NCBI GenBank assembly: GCA_031552195.1
Contig: JAVBMT010000004.1
Coordinates: 4,088-68,087, forward strand
Direction: 5' to 3'
Origin: JAVBMP01 sp031552195
GTDB taxonomy: Bacteria > Desulfobacterota > Desulfovibrionia > Desulfovibrionales > Desulfovibrionaceae
Length of the DNA stretch: 64,000 nucleotides
Of this stretch, positions 7,879 through 16,805 are shown one piece after another; the first letter of the stretch is position 1; each line of letters begins with the position of its first letter. The notes beneath the pieces are model-generated. The model saw only the letters and a list, made by a program, of their open reading frames with translations, searched no databases and was not told the origin of the DNA. A program made the translations under genes and the position numbers.

Positions 7879-9666
7879 AAGCCGCCAGGAGACCGCTTCC
7901 GTGTGGGCCTGCCACATGCGTCGATACACGCCGTTTTTTTCAAGCAGATCCTCATGCCGCCCGTGTTCCGCTATTTTTCCTTTATCCATGACGATGATCT
8001 GGTCAGCGTTGCGGATAGTGGACAGTCTGTGCGCGATGATGATGACCGTTTTTCCCCGGATAAGCGTGTTCAAAGCTTGCTGAATGCGCGTCTCGTTATC
8101 GGGGTCGGCAAAGGCCGTGGCTTCGTCCAGCACAAGAATGGGCGCGTTTTTGAGCACAGCGCGGGCGATGGAAATACGTTGCGCTTCACCGCCGGAAAGG
8201 TAGGTTCCGCCCTCGCCGATTTTTGTCGCGTATCCATCAGGGAGAGAGCTGATAAAATCATGGCAACACGCGGCGCGCGCCGCCGCAATCACTTGTTCGC
8301 GCGAAGCGGAGCTGTTACCCATGCGGATATTCTCCTCTATGCTGTCATAAAACAGGTGCACGTCCTGAAAGACGAAAGAAATAGAATTCATAAGCTGTTC
8401 CATGCGCATCCGGCGTATATCGACCCCGCCGATGCTCACGGTTCCGGAGCCTACGTCCCAGAAGCGGGGAATAAGAGAGGCGATGGTGGACTTTCCGCTT
8501 CCTGAAGGGCCGACCAGGGCCGTCAACGTTCCGGGCGCTACATGGAATGACACGCCTGACAGCGCCTCCGGCGCGTCCGCCTCTCCTTCCGTCGCGTAAC
8601 TGAAACGCACATCTTCAAAGGTAACGGAATAGTTTTTCGGTTCTTCGGGATTTTGCGGCTCCGGCAGAGGACTCCGCGCAAACAGTTCATCAATGCGTTC
8701 CACCCCCTCGGCGATCATGCGCATGTTGCCCCCTAGATTCAAAAGTTTGAGAATCGGAATGGGCAACCCCGGCGACATGACCAGAAACAGCAGCAGCGTG
8801 AGGGCAAAGGCCTGGTTGTCGGTCTGTTCGCTGAACAGATGCAGGCCGACGGGCAGGACAAAGGCCGGAATGGAAGACAGAATGATGAAAAAAAGCGTGT
8901 AGGGGTGTTTGTAGGTTTTGCTGATTTGCGTAGCCTGTTTACGGTAGGCCTGGATGGCGTCATGAAAACCGAGAAATGTCCGGACCGTCAGACCGAAGAC
9001 TTTTACGGCGGGCATGCCGCGCACGTATTCCACACCGGCGGCATTCATGTTTTCCAGGGCGTCATGGTACAAGCGCGTGTGCTCTTTGGCTTTTTCTCCC
9101 TGGAACACGACGGCCTGCAAGGCGAACGCCGCGATGACCGGAACGGCGCATGACAAGGCGAGCCGCCAGTCCAGAAGGAACATAACGGTCAGCATGATAA
9201 GCGGCAGCGCCGCCGCGCCTATGAAATCCGGCAGATGATGGGCGATAAAGTTTTCTATCCGCTCGACGTTCACCTCCAATATCTTTTTGATGCTTCCGGT
9301 CGATTCCCGCGTGTGGAAGCCCATTGGAAGCGCGCCGAGGTGTTCGGCAAGGCGGATCCGCAGGTTGTACAGGATGCGGAAGGCGGCAAAGTGCGAAGCT
9401 ATCGCGCTTGTATAAAGAGAAACCAAGGCAGCGGCCAAGGCGGCCAAGGCAATAAAGGCCCAGCGCAGTATCAATCCGGAATCGCTGAGCGTGGGATCGG
9501 GCGCATTGCGCAACAGCTCGGCCACAATAAAATAAGCGGATACGAACGGTACGAACATCAGCAGCGTGCTGGCCACGGAAAGCGCGCCCGCTAGCGCCAA
9601 CAGGCCTTTTTTGGCGTTCGCAAGTTCCAGCATGCGTGGGATGCCCTTTTTTCTTTTCTTCACCAT
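7852..9666 (-). CDS. Fused ABC half-transporter, YbtP/YbtQ-like (first of pair)
   Basis: 604-residue membrane-ATPase fusion: six predicted helices in residues ~20-300, then Walker A GPSGSGKST, signature LSGGEAQR and Walker B ILVLDEATAFADP (the last residues depart from the usual SLDP). It should pair with the downstream half-transporter as a heterodimer, as YbtP pairs with YbtQ. SD GGAGG lies 9 bases before ATG 9666, and the gene begins 27 bases after the outer-membrane lipoprotein gene ends, so the two are probably cotranscribed. Oddity: the C-terminal GHFNFEKV and the stop codon are encoded by repeat copy A, so the insertion replaced the natural end of the gene. Confidence 0.88.
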   Translation of the reverse strand: MVKKRKKGIPRMLELANAKKGLLALAGALSVASTLLMFVPFVSAYFIVAELLRNAPDPTLSDSGLILRWAFIALAALAAALVSLYTSAIASHFAAFRILYNLRIRLAEHLGALPMGFHTRESTGSIKKILEVNVERIENFIAHHLPDFIGAAALPLIMLTVMFLLDWRLALSCAVPVIAAFALQAVVFQGEKAKEHTRLYHDALENMNAAGVEYVRGMPAVKVFGLTVRTFLGFHDAIQAYRKQATQISKTYKHPYTLFFIILSSIPAFVLPVGLHLFSEQTDNQAFALTLLLFLVMSPGLPIPILKLLNLGGNMRMIAEGVERIDELFARSPLPEPQNPEEPKNYSVTFEDVRFSYATEGEADAPEALSGVSFHVAPGTLTALVGPSGSGKSTIASLIPRFWDVGSGTVSIGGVDIRRMRMEQLMNSISFVFQDVHLFYDSIEENIRMGNSSASREQVIAAARAACCHDFISSLPDGYATKIGEGGTYLSGGEAQRISIARAVLKNAPILVLDEATAFADPDNETRIQQALNTLIRGKTVIIIAHRLSTIRNADQIIVMDKGKIAEHGRHEDLLEKNGVYRRMWQAHTEAVSWRLGHFNFEKV

Positions 9667-9693
9667 TGTGTTCTGCCTCCGTCGTCGGTAACG

Positions 9694-11223
9694 TCATTCA
9701 TTTTTCCACGACCCGCCGAGGGCCTGGAATAAGGCCACGGTCTGGGCGAGACGGTCCATTTCCGCCTGAATGCGCCCCAAGGTCATTTCATGATACTTGC
9801 GGTCCGCATCCAGAAACTCCAGCAGGGAAATACCTCCCAATGCATATTGCCGCCGCGCGATCGCGCGGCTCTTGTCAGCTTCGCGCGCGGCCTCTCGTGT
9901 GGCGGCCAGGGTTTTCGCTCCGGATTCCAGGGCTGCCAGCGCATTAGCCACATCGGCATAGCCGCGCAGGGCCGTTTCTTTCCAGGCCGCGAGAGCCATG
10001 TCCATTTCCGCTTCAGCCGCCCGCTTGCGGGCGAGCAGTTCCCCGCCGCGGAACACCGGCTGCAGAAGTGACAAACCCACATTCCACACGCTCGCGCTGT
10101 CCAGGAAGATTCCAGTATGAGATGTGGAGCTGTAGCCCGCGCCGCCGGTAAGGTTCAGGCTCGGGTACAATTGCGCGGCCGCCGCGCCAACCTGTGCCGT
10201 GGCCTTGTGCAGCAACGCTTCCGCCGCTTTGATATCCGGGCGTTGCCGCACCAGTTCGCCGGGAAGAATGAGGGGTATTTCCCCCGGTAGGGCAAAGTCC
10301 CGCAGAAAGAACCGCGGAAGCTCCGCTGTGGCCGGACTCGCTCCCACCAGAACGGCAAGCTGGTTCCGGCTTGCCGCAAGAGCGCGCTCAAGGGGCGGCA
10401 GGGTTGCGGCCAGTTCGGCCAGTTCCCGATTGCGTATGGCCAGTTCGGCCATAGAGACTCCGCCCGCCTGCAATTTGTCCGTTTCCACTTTCAACTGCCG
10501 CGAGCGTGTTTCCAGCATTTCCTCCGTGCTGTCGATAAGCGCCCGGATACCGGCCTCGCGGACGCAGCACAGCAGCACGCCGGAGATCAATGTCAGGCGG
10601 GCGGCCTCCAGTTCATACGAACGGAATGAGATTTCCGCAGCCAGGGCTTCAAGCTTGCGCCGCCCTCCGCCAAAAAAATCAAAGGTATACCCCACGCTCA
10701 GACCAGCGGCGTATACGGTAAAAGGACTTTGGCGCGCCATGGTTTCAGGCGAACCCATGGCGGCTGCGTTTATCTGCCTGGGGGTGGCTGAAGCTGAAAT
10801 ATCCACAGCGGGCGCCCATACCGCCCCGGCTTCCGCCCGCCACAATTCACGGGCGCGGGCGAGCGCGGCGCGGGCCTGTTCAAGATTCGGCGAAACGCGC
10901 AAAGCGCGTTCGACTAGGACGTCCATCTGCGGATTGCCGAAAAGCTTCCACCAGAGCACGGGCAATTTTCCCTGTGAGAAACGCTGCGCCTCCGCCAGGG
11001 AAGGATGAGCGTCGCCAGCGTGAATTTTCGTTCCGCCGGAGGGAGGCAACCGTAAGCCATCTTTTGGCGCGGCGGTTTGTGCCGGTAATGCGCGTTCGGC
11101 ATAGCCGCTTACGTCCGGCGGAGCGGGCGGAACAAAATTCGGCCCCGCGGCGCAGCCGGAAATGAAAAGTGCGACCGGCAAAAGCGGTGCCGGTAAAATG
11201 CGCGTTATTTTGCCAAGATGCAT
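9694..11223 (-). CDS. TolC-family outer-membrane efflux lipoprotein
   Basis: 509-residue NodT-type outer-membrane factor. The start at ATG 11223 gives a lipoprotein signal ending LFISGC (lipidated Cys about 24) followed by AGPNFVPPAPP, the typical N-terminus of this group. Two repeats of the long helical/beta OEP domain follow (GYTFDFFGGGRRKLEA and VGLSLLQPVFRGGEL). It should form the outer-membrane duct for the HlyD-like adaptor and ABC pump encoded just upstream. The start lies 2 bases after the stop of the permease gene, so translation is coupled. Earlier in-frame codons would put about 60 non-signal residues in front and are rejected. Confidence 0.9.
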   Translation of the reverse strand: MHLGKITRILPAPLLPVALFISGCAAGPNFVPPAPPDVSGYAERALPAQTAAPKDGLRLPPSGGTKIHAGDAHPSLAEAQRFSQGKLPVLWWKLFGNPQMDVLVERALRVSPNLEQARAALARARELWRAEAGAVWAPAVDISASATPRQINAAAMGSPETMARQSPFTVYAAGLSVGYTFDFFGGGRRKLEALAAEISFRSYELEAARLTLISGVLLCCVREAGIRALIDSTEEMLETRSRQLKVETDKLQAGGVSMAELAIRNRELAELAATLPPLERALAASRNQLAVLVGASPATAELPRFFLRDFALPGEIPLILPGELVRQRPDIKAAEALLHKATAQVGAAAAQLYPSLNLTGGAGYSSTSHTGIFLDSASVWNVGLSLLQPVFRGGELLARKRAAEAEMDMALAAWKETALRGYADVANALAALESGAKTLAATREAAREADKSRAIARRQYALGGISLLEFLDADRKYHEMTLGRIQAEMDRLAQTVALFQALGGSWKNE

Positions 11224-11225
11224 GA

Positions 11226-12440
11226 TTAATCCAATGTTTTTTTGTAGCACTTTACCGCAATGAGCATAAAAACCAGTCCGAAGAGCATGATCGGCCAGAT
11301 ATGGGGCCACAGGTCGAAAATGCTGGTTCCTTTCAGCATGATGGCCCGGATCATCCGGTTGAAATATGTGATGGGCAACAGGCCGCCGAGAAATTGCGCC
11401 CATTTCGGCATTCCTGAAAAAGGAAACATGAAGCCCGAAAGCATGACGCCGGGCAGAAAGTAGAAGAACGTGAGCTGAATGGCTTGCAGCTGGTTACGGG
11501 CCACGGAGGACAAGGCAATGCCCATAACCAGCGAGGCGGTGATAAACAGCAGCGTGGCCGAGTATATCGCCGTCAGGCTTCCCGCAAAGGGAATTCTGAA
11601 AATTACGCGCGCCGCCAGCAGAACAATTGTGGTTTGTATAAGGCCGATGAAAACATAAGGGACAATCTTACCGCTCACCACCTCAAGGGGAAGCACCGGA
11701 GAGGACAACAAGTTTTCCATGGTGCCGCGTTCCCGTTCCCGGGTGACTGAAAGCGCGGTCATCATCACCATGGTCATGCTGAGCATCACGCCTATCAGGC
11801 CGGGAACGGTGTTGTAACGGGTTATGCCTTCCGGGTTGTAAAGGTTGTGAACAATCACCTCGAACGGCTGTCGCTCCGCGCTGAGGGCTGTAAGCGGTCC
11901 CTTCAGGTCTTTGGCCGTTACGGATGCGACGAGTTTTTCCAGGGCATGCACGGCCTTTGACGACGCTGAAGGATCGGAGGCGTCCGCCTCCACCAGCAGG
12001 GCCGGACGCTCGCCACGCGCAAGTTTGCGCGAAAAATCGGACGGGATGTTGACCACAAATTGCAGCCTGCCCTGTTCCAAGGCCAACCTGGCGGCCTTTT
12101 CATCAGGCAGTTGCTCACACAGGGCAAAGTATCCCGTAGTGCGCATAGCGGCGATAAAGGAACGGGAAAACTCGCTGTGCTCCGCAACCAGCAACCCGGT
12201 GGGGAGATTTTTTGGATCCATGTCGATGGCGAATCCAAAAATGATAAGCTGCACCAGCGGCAGAACCACCATCATGCCGAAGGTCAGGCGCTCGCGTTTG
12301 ACCTGAAGAAACTCTTTGCAGACGATTCCCCACCAGCGAGAGAAAGAAAAGCGGCAACCCAGGAGCGAAAGCCTTATTGTACGCTGCCCGGTTTTTTCGC
12401 CGGAACCGGCCTTCGGCGGCCGGATGTCACGAGGTCTCAT
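11226..12440 (-). CDS. ABC-2 type permease, YhhJ/YbhR-like
   Basis: 404-residue inner-membrane permease: one N-terminal helix (MVVLPLVQLIIFGFAID), a ~150-residue periplasmic domain, then a C-terminal cluster of five helices with TRERERGTMENLLSSP, the signature of the YbhS/YbhR/YhhJ family. It should work with the ATPase encoded upstream and the HlyD-like lipoprotein as a YbhGFSR-type pump. Start ATG 12440 has GGAGG 6 bases upstream and overlaps the end of the ATPase gene by 14 bases. Only one permease gene is present, so a homodimer is expected, in contrast to the two permeases of E. coli ybhGFSR. Confidence 0.9.
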   Translation of the reverse strand: MRPRDIRPPKAGSGEKTGQRTIRLSLLGCRFSFSRWWGIVCKEFLQVKRERLTFGMMVVLPLVQLIIFGFAIDMDPKNLPTGLLVAEHSEFSRSFIAAMRTTGYFALCEQLPDEKAARLALEQGRLQFVVNIPSDFSRKLARGERPALLVEADASDPSASSKAVHALEKLVASVTAKDLKGPLTALSAERQPFEVIVHNLYNPEGITRYNTVPGLIGVMLSMTMVMMTALSVTRERERGTMENLLSSPVLPLEVVSGKIVPYVFIGLIQTTIVLLAARVIFRIPFAGSLTAIYSATLLFITASLVMGIALSSVARNQLQAIQLTFFYFLPGVMLSGFMFPFSGMPKWAQFLGGLLPITYFNRMIRAIMLKGTSIFDLWPHIWPIMLFGLVFMLIAVKCYKKTLD

Positions 12441-13479
12441 GCCCGGCCTCCGTACGCGCCGCGCAGGGCGTTTCCGCATTGGCGCGAGTTCCCGTCATAT
12501 GGATGAACACCTCTTCAAGACCTGTGGGAATGGGCCGCAGTTGGAGGGCGGCCCCTGATCGCGCGACGAACGCATTCAATGAGGCGGCGAGGGTTGCGGA
12601 GTTTATGCCGGAAATGTGCAGCGATTCGCCGAACATGACCGTCTGTTCCACCCCAGGCAGCGCCTCGATGGAGCGGCTGATCTCTGCCAGCTGAGCGCCC
12701 GTCAGGGCATATGTAGTGAGTCCGCCGGCGGCGATTACCTGTTCCGGCGTTCCATCAACCAACAACTCCCCGTTTGCGATGTAGGCAAGCTTGTGGCAGC
12801 GCTCGGCCTCATCCATGTAGTGCGTGCTGACAAGCACGGAAATGCCGTCCGAGGCCAGTTGGTGAATTTCATCCCAGAAGTCGCGGCGGGCTTTGGGGTC
12901 CACTCCGGCGGTGGGCTCGTCCAGCAGCAGCAATTCCGGCTTGTGCAGCATGCAGGCGGCAAGAGCGAGCCGTTGCTTCCAGCCGCCCGAAAGGGTTCCG
13001 GCCAGTTGGCCGGCGCGGCAATCAAGATTAAGTGAGGCAAGAGCCCGCGCGACGGCGGCTCCGCGCTCCGGCACCTGATACATCCTGGCGATAAAATTGA
13101 GGTTTTCATGAATAGTGAGATCTTCCCAAAAAGAAAAGCGTTGCGTCATATACCCCACTTTGTGGCGTATAAAGGCGCTTTCACGAAGTATGTCGAATCC
13201 GAGGCACGTTCCGGAACCGGAGTCGGGGGTAAGCAGGCCGCATAGCATGCGAATGGATGTGGTCTTGCCGCTGCCGTTGGGGCCGAGAAATCCATGAATC
13301 TCACCCCGGCGCACATTGAGGGAAAGGTTTTTGACCGCATGGCAAGCGCCGAAGGATTTGTTCAGCCCTGTGACGCTGACGGCGAATTCCGGTTCTCCGG
13401 AAATTTCGGGCGCGGCATTTGAAGCCGTAATGGGAACGAAACCGGCCGGAGCCTCGGTTAGTCCGATCTTCCGCATCAT
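12427..13479 (-). CDS. ABC-2 transporter ATPase
   Basis: 350-residue cytoplasmic ATPase with Walker A GPNGSGKTT (66-74), signature LSGGWKQR, Walker B LLLLDEPTAGVDP and switch THYMDEAE, followed by a ~100-residue C-terminal extension as in the CcmA/YbhF type. The first ~30 residues are a poorly conserved leader. It has a single ATPase domain, whereas E. coli YbhF has two. The ATG overlaps the TGA of the HlyD-like gene (ATGATGA), so it is translationally coupled; a second ATG one codon later is equally possible. It powers the pump formed with the downstream permease. Confidence 0.92.
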   Translation of the reverse strand: MMRKIGLTEAPAGFVPITASNAAPEISGEPEFAVSVTGLNKSFGACHAVKNLSLNVRRGEIHGFLGPNGSGKTTSIRMLCGLLTPDSGSGTCLGFDILRESAFIRHKVGYMTQRFSFWEDLTIHENLNFIARMYQVPERGAAVARALASLNLDCRAGQLAGTLSGGWKQRLALAACMLHKPELLLLDEPTAGVDPKARRDFWDEIHQLASDGISVLVSTHYMDEAERCHKLAYIANGELLVDGTPEQVIAAGGLTTYALTGAQLAEISRSIEALPGVEQTVMFGESLHISGINSATLAASLNAFVARSGAALQLRPIPTGLEEVFIHMTGTRANAETPCAARTEAGHETS

Positions 13480-14432
13480 GGCAGCACCACTTCAACGGGC
13501 TGTCCGGGATGCAGCGAGGCCGCTTCTTTCGGGGCGGGCAGGGCTTCAACAAGGAAAACCAGTTTGTCGCGTGTTTCGTTGCTGTAGATGACCGGCGGCG
13601 TGTATTCCGCCTTATCCCCCAGATAGGAAACCGTGCAGGGGAAACCATCGGCCCCGCCATTCAGGCGTACCGTTACAGTTTGCCCTGTAGCTATTCGGCT
13701 GAGAATTGCCTCGGATACGAAAAAGCGTATTTTTATCTGTTCCGGTGGCAGCAGCTTTACCACGGGATAGCCGGACGGAACCCACTCGCCCTCTCTGTAC
13801 AGGGTATCCACCACGCGGCTTTGCTCCGGCGCGGCAAGCTCCTTTTGCGCCAAACGCCAGTGGGCGCGTTCAAGATTCGCGCGGGCCGCCTCCACCTCGG
13901 CAACCTGCTCCCGTATCTGATCGGCGCGAGCGGGCAGTTCTCCTGCCGCAACCTGGGCGGAAAGCTCCAACACGCGGGCGACGGCGGTTTTATGAGCGGA
14001 GCGGCTTTGATCCGCCTGGGCCTGGGCGATGCCTCCGGCCTTTAACTGCGCGTCATCGCGCTTCCGATTCCGAGCGGCAAGAACCTCTGCCTCTTTCGCC
14101 TGGGAAAGTTGCGCCCGCAATACGTCCATTTCTTCAGGGCGCTTGCCCAACCGCAAGTCGGCGAGGCGCGCCTCCGCCCCCGCCAGAATCTGCGCGGCGC
14201 TTTCCAGTTCCGCACGTTCTTCCGCGCTGTCCAGGCGGAAAAGTGGTACGCCTTCGGAAACATTTTGCCCACGCCGGACAAAAAGGCCTTCCAGCCTGCC
14301 GCCGTAAGGCGATGCCGCATAAACGTACTCGCCTTCGACATACCCCTGCGCTACCGGGGCGCGCCCGTCGCCGCAGCCGCCGACGAAAAGCAGCAAAGCT
14401 GCGCAGACTATCGCACGTGTGATTTGGGACAT
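13476..14432 (-). CDS. HlyD/YbhG-type periplasmic adaptor lipoprotein
   Basis: 318-residue membrane-fusion protein. Start at ATG 14432 (GAGGG 5 bases upstream) gives a lipoprotein signal ending LFVGGC. Then come a biotinyl-lipoyl-like half-motif (GRLEGLFVRRGQNVSEGVPLF), a long alpha-hairpin rich in Ala/Glu/Gln (residues ~75-195) and the C-terminal barrel (IKIRFFVSEAILSRIATGQ). It should bridge the inner-membrane ABC pump and the TolC-like lipoprotein. It is the first gene of a four-gene overlapping set. Its promoter must lie in the 360-base gap shared with repeat copy B. Confidence 0.9.
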   Translation of the reverse strand: MSQITRAIVCAALLLFVGGCGDGRAPVAQGYVEGEYVYAASPYGGRLEGLFVRRGQNVSEGVPLFRLDSAEERAELESAAQILAGAEARLADLRLGKRPEEMDVLRAQLSQAKEAEVLAARNRKRDDAQLKAGGIAQAQADQSRSAHKTAVARVLELSAQVAAGELPARADQIREQVAEVEAARANLERAHWRLAQKELAAPEQSRVVDTLYREGEWVPSGYPVVKLLPPEQIKIRFFVSEAILSRIATGQTVTVRLNGGADGFPCTVSYLGDKAEYTPPVIYSNETRDKLVFLVEALPAPKEAASLHPGQPVEVVLP

Positions 14433-14554
14433 TGCACCCTCGCAAGTATTGTCGAAACTGAAAAGCACAGGATGCTTTCCGGTTTCGACAATATGACACC
14501 TGCCCGGATGTTTCTGTCATACTACGAACAAATACTTGCTGTTGGGGAATAATA

Positions 14555-14733
14555 GGGAATTTTAACTTTGAAAAAATTTAAATGCCCTGGCGGTCGCGTT
14601 AGAGTACGCCCGCAAGCGAGCAGCGCGGCGTGCCTTTAGTACAAACAATCCGCTTCGGGCTTGTACCTGTCGGATAAATATAACATTCCGCATGCAAAAC
14701 CGATTATTGCAGAGATATTTCAAAGTTAAAAAA
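14555..14733 (-). repeat. Dispersed repeat, body type 1, copy B
   Basis: Inverted relative to copies A and C. The hairpin end lies at 14555-14586 (GGGAATTTTAACTTTG paired with AATTTAAATGCCC, imperfect) and the plain end at about 14715-14733 (GATATTTCAAAGTTAAA). The shared internal segments CCTGGCGGTCGCG, CGCCCGCAAGCGAGC and GCAAAACCGATT are clear. It occupies the gap between the AraC regulator gene and the HlyD-like gene. Confidence 0.85.
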
Positions 14734-14792
14734 TTTCAGATGGAGAAAGCTGGCAATAACGGGCGCGCGCATGTTCCGTTTGGCGCGTTTGA

Positions 14793-15773
14793 CTATTGGG
14801 TGAGAGATGTGGAGCGAGCGAAAAAATCCGCTTGGTAGCGTTTCGGCTGTATTCCGTATTGCCCGAAAAAAGCGCGGGAAAGATGGCTTGGATTGGCGAA
14901 GCCGCAATCATAGGCCACTTCAGCGATGCTTTTCCGGGCATCTTCAAGCATACGTTTCGCGCACTCCAGACGCTGCAGCCGCAGCACGCCGAAAACAGTA
15001 TCATTGTAGAGGGCACGAAAACTTTTGTTCAGGCGCGTATGCGTCAAGCCGACCGTTCGGGCGAGCTTTTGCAGCGAAGGAGGTTCAATAAGGTTGTGCA
15101 GCAATATATCATAGGCCCGGCGAGCCGCTTCACGCTCGACCGGCGTGATTTTTCCGCTCTCTTCCCCGGCGGCCTCAAGAAGGTTAAGCTGCGCATAAAA
15201 TAATTCAAGCGCCTTATATTCAAGAAAAACTTTTTTTATTTCACCGCCAAGGTCGCAATCAAGAATCTGGCTTACCGTTATTTCTATGTGTAACGGCATG
15301 TTATTTTCAATGTATATAATATCATTTCCGATATTCGACAGGAGCCGTTCAAATCTATTTTGCAGCGCCAGGTTAGGCTGAGGAGCAAGCTTTACAAAGG
15401 CGTCCGGAGAAATGCAAAGTGAAATGGAGCGTAACGGACAATCAGGTTCTGTGTAAGCTGTGCCCCGCATCCCGGGCAGGTATGAAATCGAGCAGCGTTT
15501 TGAGGCAATGCGGCACTGTAATGCGGCGCCGTGCTCGTTGTGCATGCGGATGTTTGAATTTCCGGAAATGCAATACACAAACTGGATGGGAGGTGATAAC
15601 GTCTCAAAATCAAAGCAGAAATTTTTATCCAGAGGAGGATGATTCTGTACGGCCAGCATGATGCCCGGCCTTATCTGGTATTCTTCCCAGATAAGGTGCT
15701 CTCTGGCTTCCGGCAGCCAGCCCTGAGAGCACTGAAAGGCTTCCGGCCAGTCACGGACATCCACACGCACCAT
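14793..15773 (-). CDS. AraC-family regulator, PchR/YbtA-like
   Basis: 326-residue regulator with a ligand-sensing N-terminal half (~1-215) and a C-terminal double helix-turn-helix (~225-320). Key stretches are SLQKLARTVGLTHTRLNKSF and IAEVAYDCGFANPSHLSRAF followed by YGIQPKRYQ. The C-terminal half resembles PchR and YbtA, which sense a ferric siderophore and activate its receptor and importer genes. A Fur-box-like site lies 39-61 bases upstream, so the regulator itself is probably iron-repressed. AGGAGG is 7 bases before ATG 15773. It heads the block of efflux, ABC and receptor genes on the same strand, its likely targets. The inducer is unknown. Confidence 0.9.
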   Translation of the reverse strand: MVRVDVRDWPEAFQCSQGWLPEAREHLIWEEYQIRPGIMLAVQNHPPLDKNFCFDFETLSPPIQFVYCISGNSNIRMHNEHGAALQCRIASKRCSISYLPGMRGTAYTEPDCPLRSISLCISPDAFVKLAPQPNLALQNRFERLLSNIGNDIIYIENNMPLHIEITVSQILDCDLGGEIKKVFLEYKALELFYAQLNLLEAAGEESGKITPVEREAARRAYDILLHNLIEPPSLQKLARTVGLTHTRLNKSFRALYNDTVFGVLRLQRLECAKRMLEDARKSIAEVAYDCGFANPSHLSRAFFGQYGIQPKRYQADFFARSTSLTQ

Positions 15774-15811
15774 AGGATAACCTCCTTTGTCTGGAGGGTA
15801 TCTGTTTTTTG

Positions 15812-15834
15812 GTGAAAATGCAATTCATTATCAT
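15812..15834 (-). promoter_or_regulatory. Fur-box-like site before the AraC regulator
   Basis: On the minus strand, ATGATAATGAATTGCATTTT resembles the iron box GATAATGATAATCATTATC in its left half with a TTTTC right half. It lies 39-61 bases upstream of the regulator start. The same ATAATGA core recurs before the receptor gene at 5854. Assigned by eye. Confidence 0.5.
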
Positions 15835-15955
15835 AAATTTCTATTCTTCAAACTTGCCTTATCCGCGAACACCGGCAGAGAGCATGTCAAGGCCATTTTT
15901 TTATGAAGGCGAGCTTTGTTCAAGGCAGTTATCCGAAAATTCCGGATAACCGCCG

Positions 15956-16213
15956 TCAATGGAAAAAATTACGCAACGCAGCATTACAATGCGGATTTAA
16001 CATTTTGCGGAGATTTAGCATTGATCGTGCCGATCCTTTTCGGCAGGGTATTCGCCAAAGCCCAAGCATTTTCCCCTTAGTCAACGCGGTAAGCCATACG
16101 CCAGAGTTTGTTGCCATTGCGGTCACGCACAGAAACAGTCCGCCGCCGTCAAAATGCTTTTTGGGCTTCCCGGCGTAATTTACGTTCCTGGTGTGGGTAT
16201 CGGTTAGAGGCAT
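15956..16213 (-). pseudogene. Remnant of a P4-type tyrosine integrase
   Basis: Reading from ATG 16213 on the minus strand gives PLTDTHTRNV...KPKKHFDGGGLFLCVT, the characteristic N-terminus of P4-type integrases (DUF4102). The match continues in a second frame as NGNKLWRMAYRVD and then returns as GKMLGLWRIPC and a degraded ARKML-like end, so at least two frameshifts are present. Only the first ~75 residues of the family remain; the catalytic R-H-R-Y domain is absent. It sits 240 bases from the 3' end of tRNA-Glu, the usual position of such integrases after island insertion into a tRNA gene. Confidence 0.75.
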
Positions 16214-16453
16214 GGGTACTCCTTGTTCCTCCGTGGACGAGAAGATACTCAGGTATGCAAAAAATCTTTTGATTTTACTGTGTTATGCGTGTGGGTGTTG
16301 ATATCCGCATCGCACATTGATACCCACAGATATACCCACAAAAAGAGTGGATGCAACTGCACTTGGTGACACTTTGGGGAACACAATGAGACAGAAAAAG
16401 TAAAGAGTCTCAACGGTTTTTGTCCGTTGAGACCCTTTGTGATACCCAATTTT

Positions 16454-16530
16454 TGGCGTCCCCAAGGGGATTTGAACCCCTGTCGACGGCGTGAAAGGCC
16501 GTTGTCCTGGGCCGGCTAGACGATGGGGAC
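16454..16530 (-). tRNA. tRNA-Glu (TTC)
   Basis: Minus-strand 77-nt tRNA starting GTCCCCATCGTCTAG and ending GGGGACGCCA with encoded CCA. Acceptor stem GTCCCC/GGGGAC, T-arm GGGTTCAAATCCC and anticodon loop CTTTCAC (anticodon TTC) are all intact. Its 3' end faces the integrase remnant. Confidence 0.95.
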
Positions 16531-16564
16531 GCATAACCAGCGGGCGCGAACCCGCTGGAAAATT

Positions 16565-16639
16565 TGGCTGGGCTACCTGGACTCGAACCAAGATTAACGG
16601 AGTCAGAATCCGTTGTCCTGCCAATTGAACGATAGCCCA
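16565..16639 (-). tRNA. tRNA-Gln (CTG)
   Basis: Minus-strand 75-nt tRNA from TGGGCTATCG to TAGCCCAGCCA with encoded CCA. Anticodon loop TTCTGAC gives CTG; T-arm GGTTCGAGTCC. It lies 34 bases upstream of tRNA-Glu on the same strand, so the two probably come from one precursor. Confidence 0.95.
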
Positions 16640-16805
16640 ACGTGAAGGAAGTCTATAGCTGAGCCTTGGCGAATTTGTCAAGAAAAAAGCCAAGTTCCGG
16701 AGGAAGAAAAAATATGTGGCTGGTCCTATAAAGAAAGTCGGGGTGAAGACGAAAAGAAGGGTGTGCTGCCATGGATGGCGGCCGTGATACTCAGGGAGAG
16801 AGAAA

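Noticed and set aside
16249..16693. Minus-strand frames across the tRNA genes
   Set aside because: They run through the intact tRNA-Glu and tRNA-Gln genes and have no coding features.
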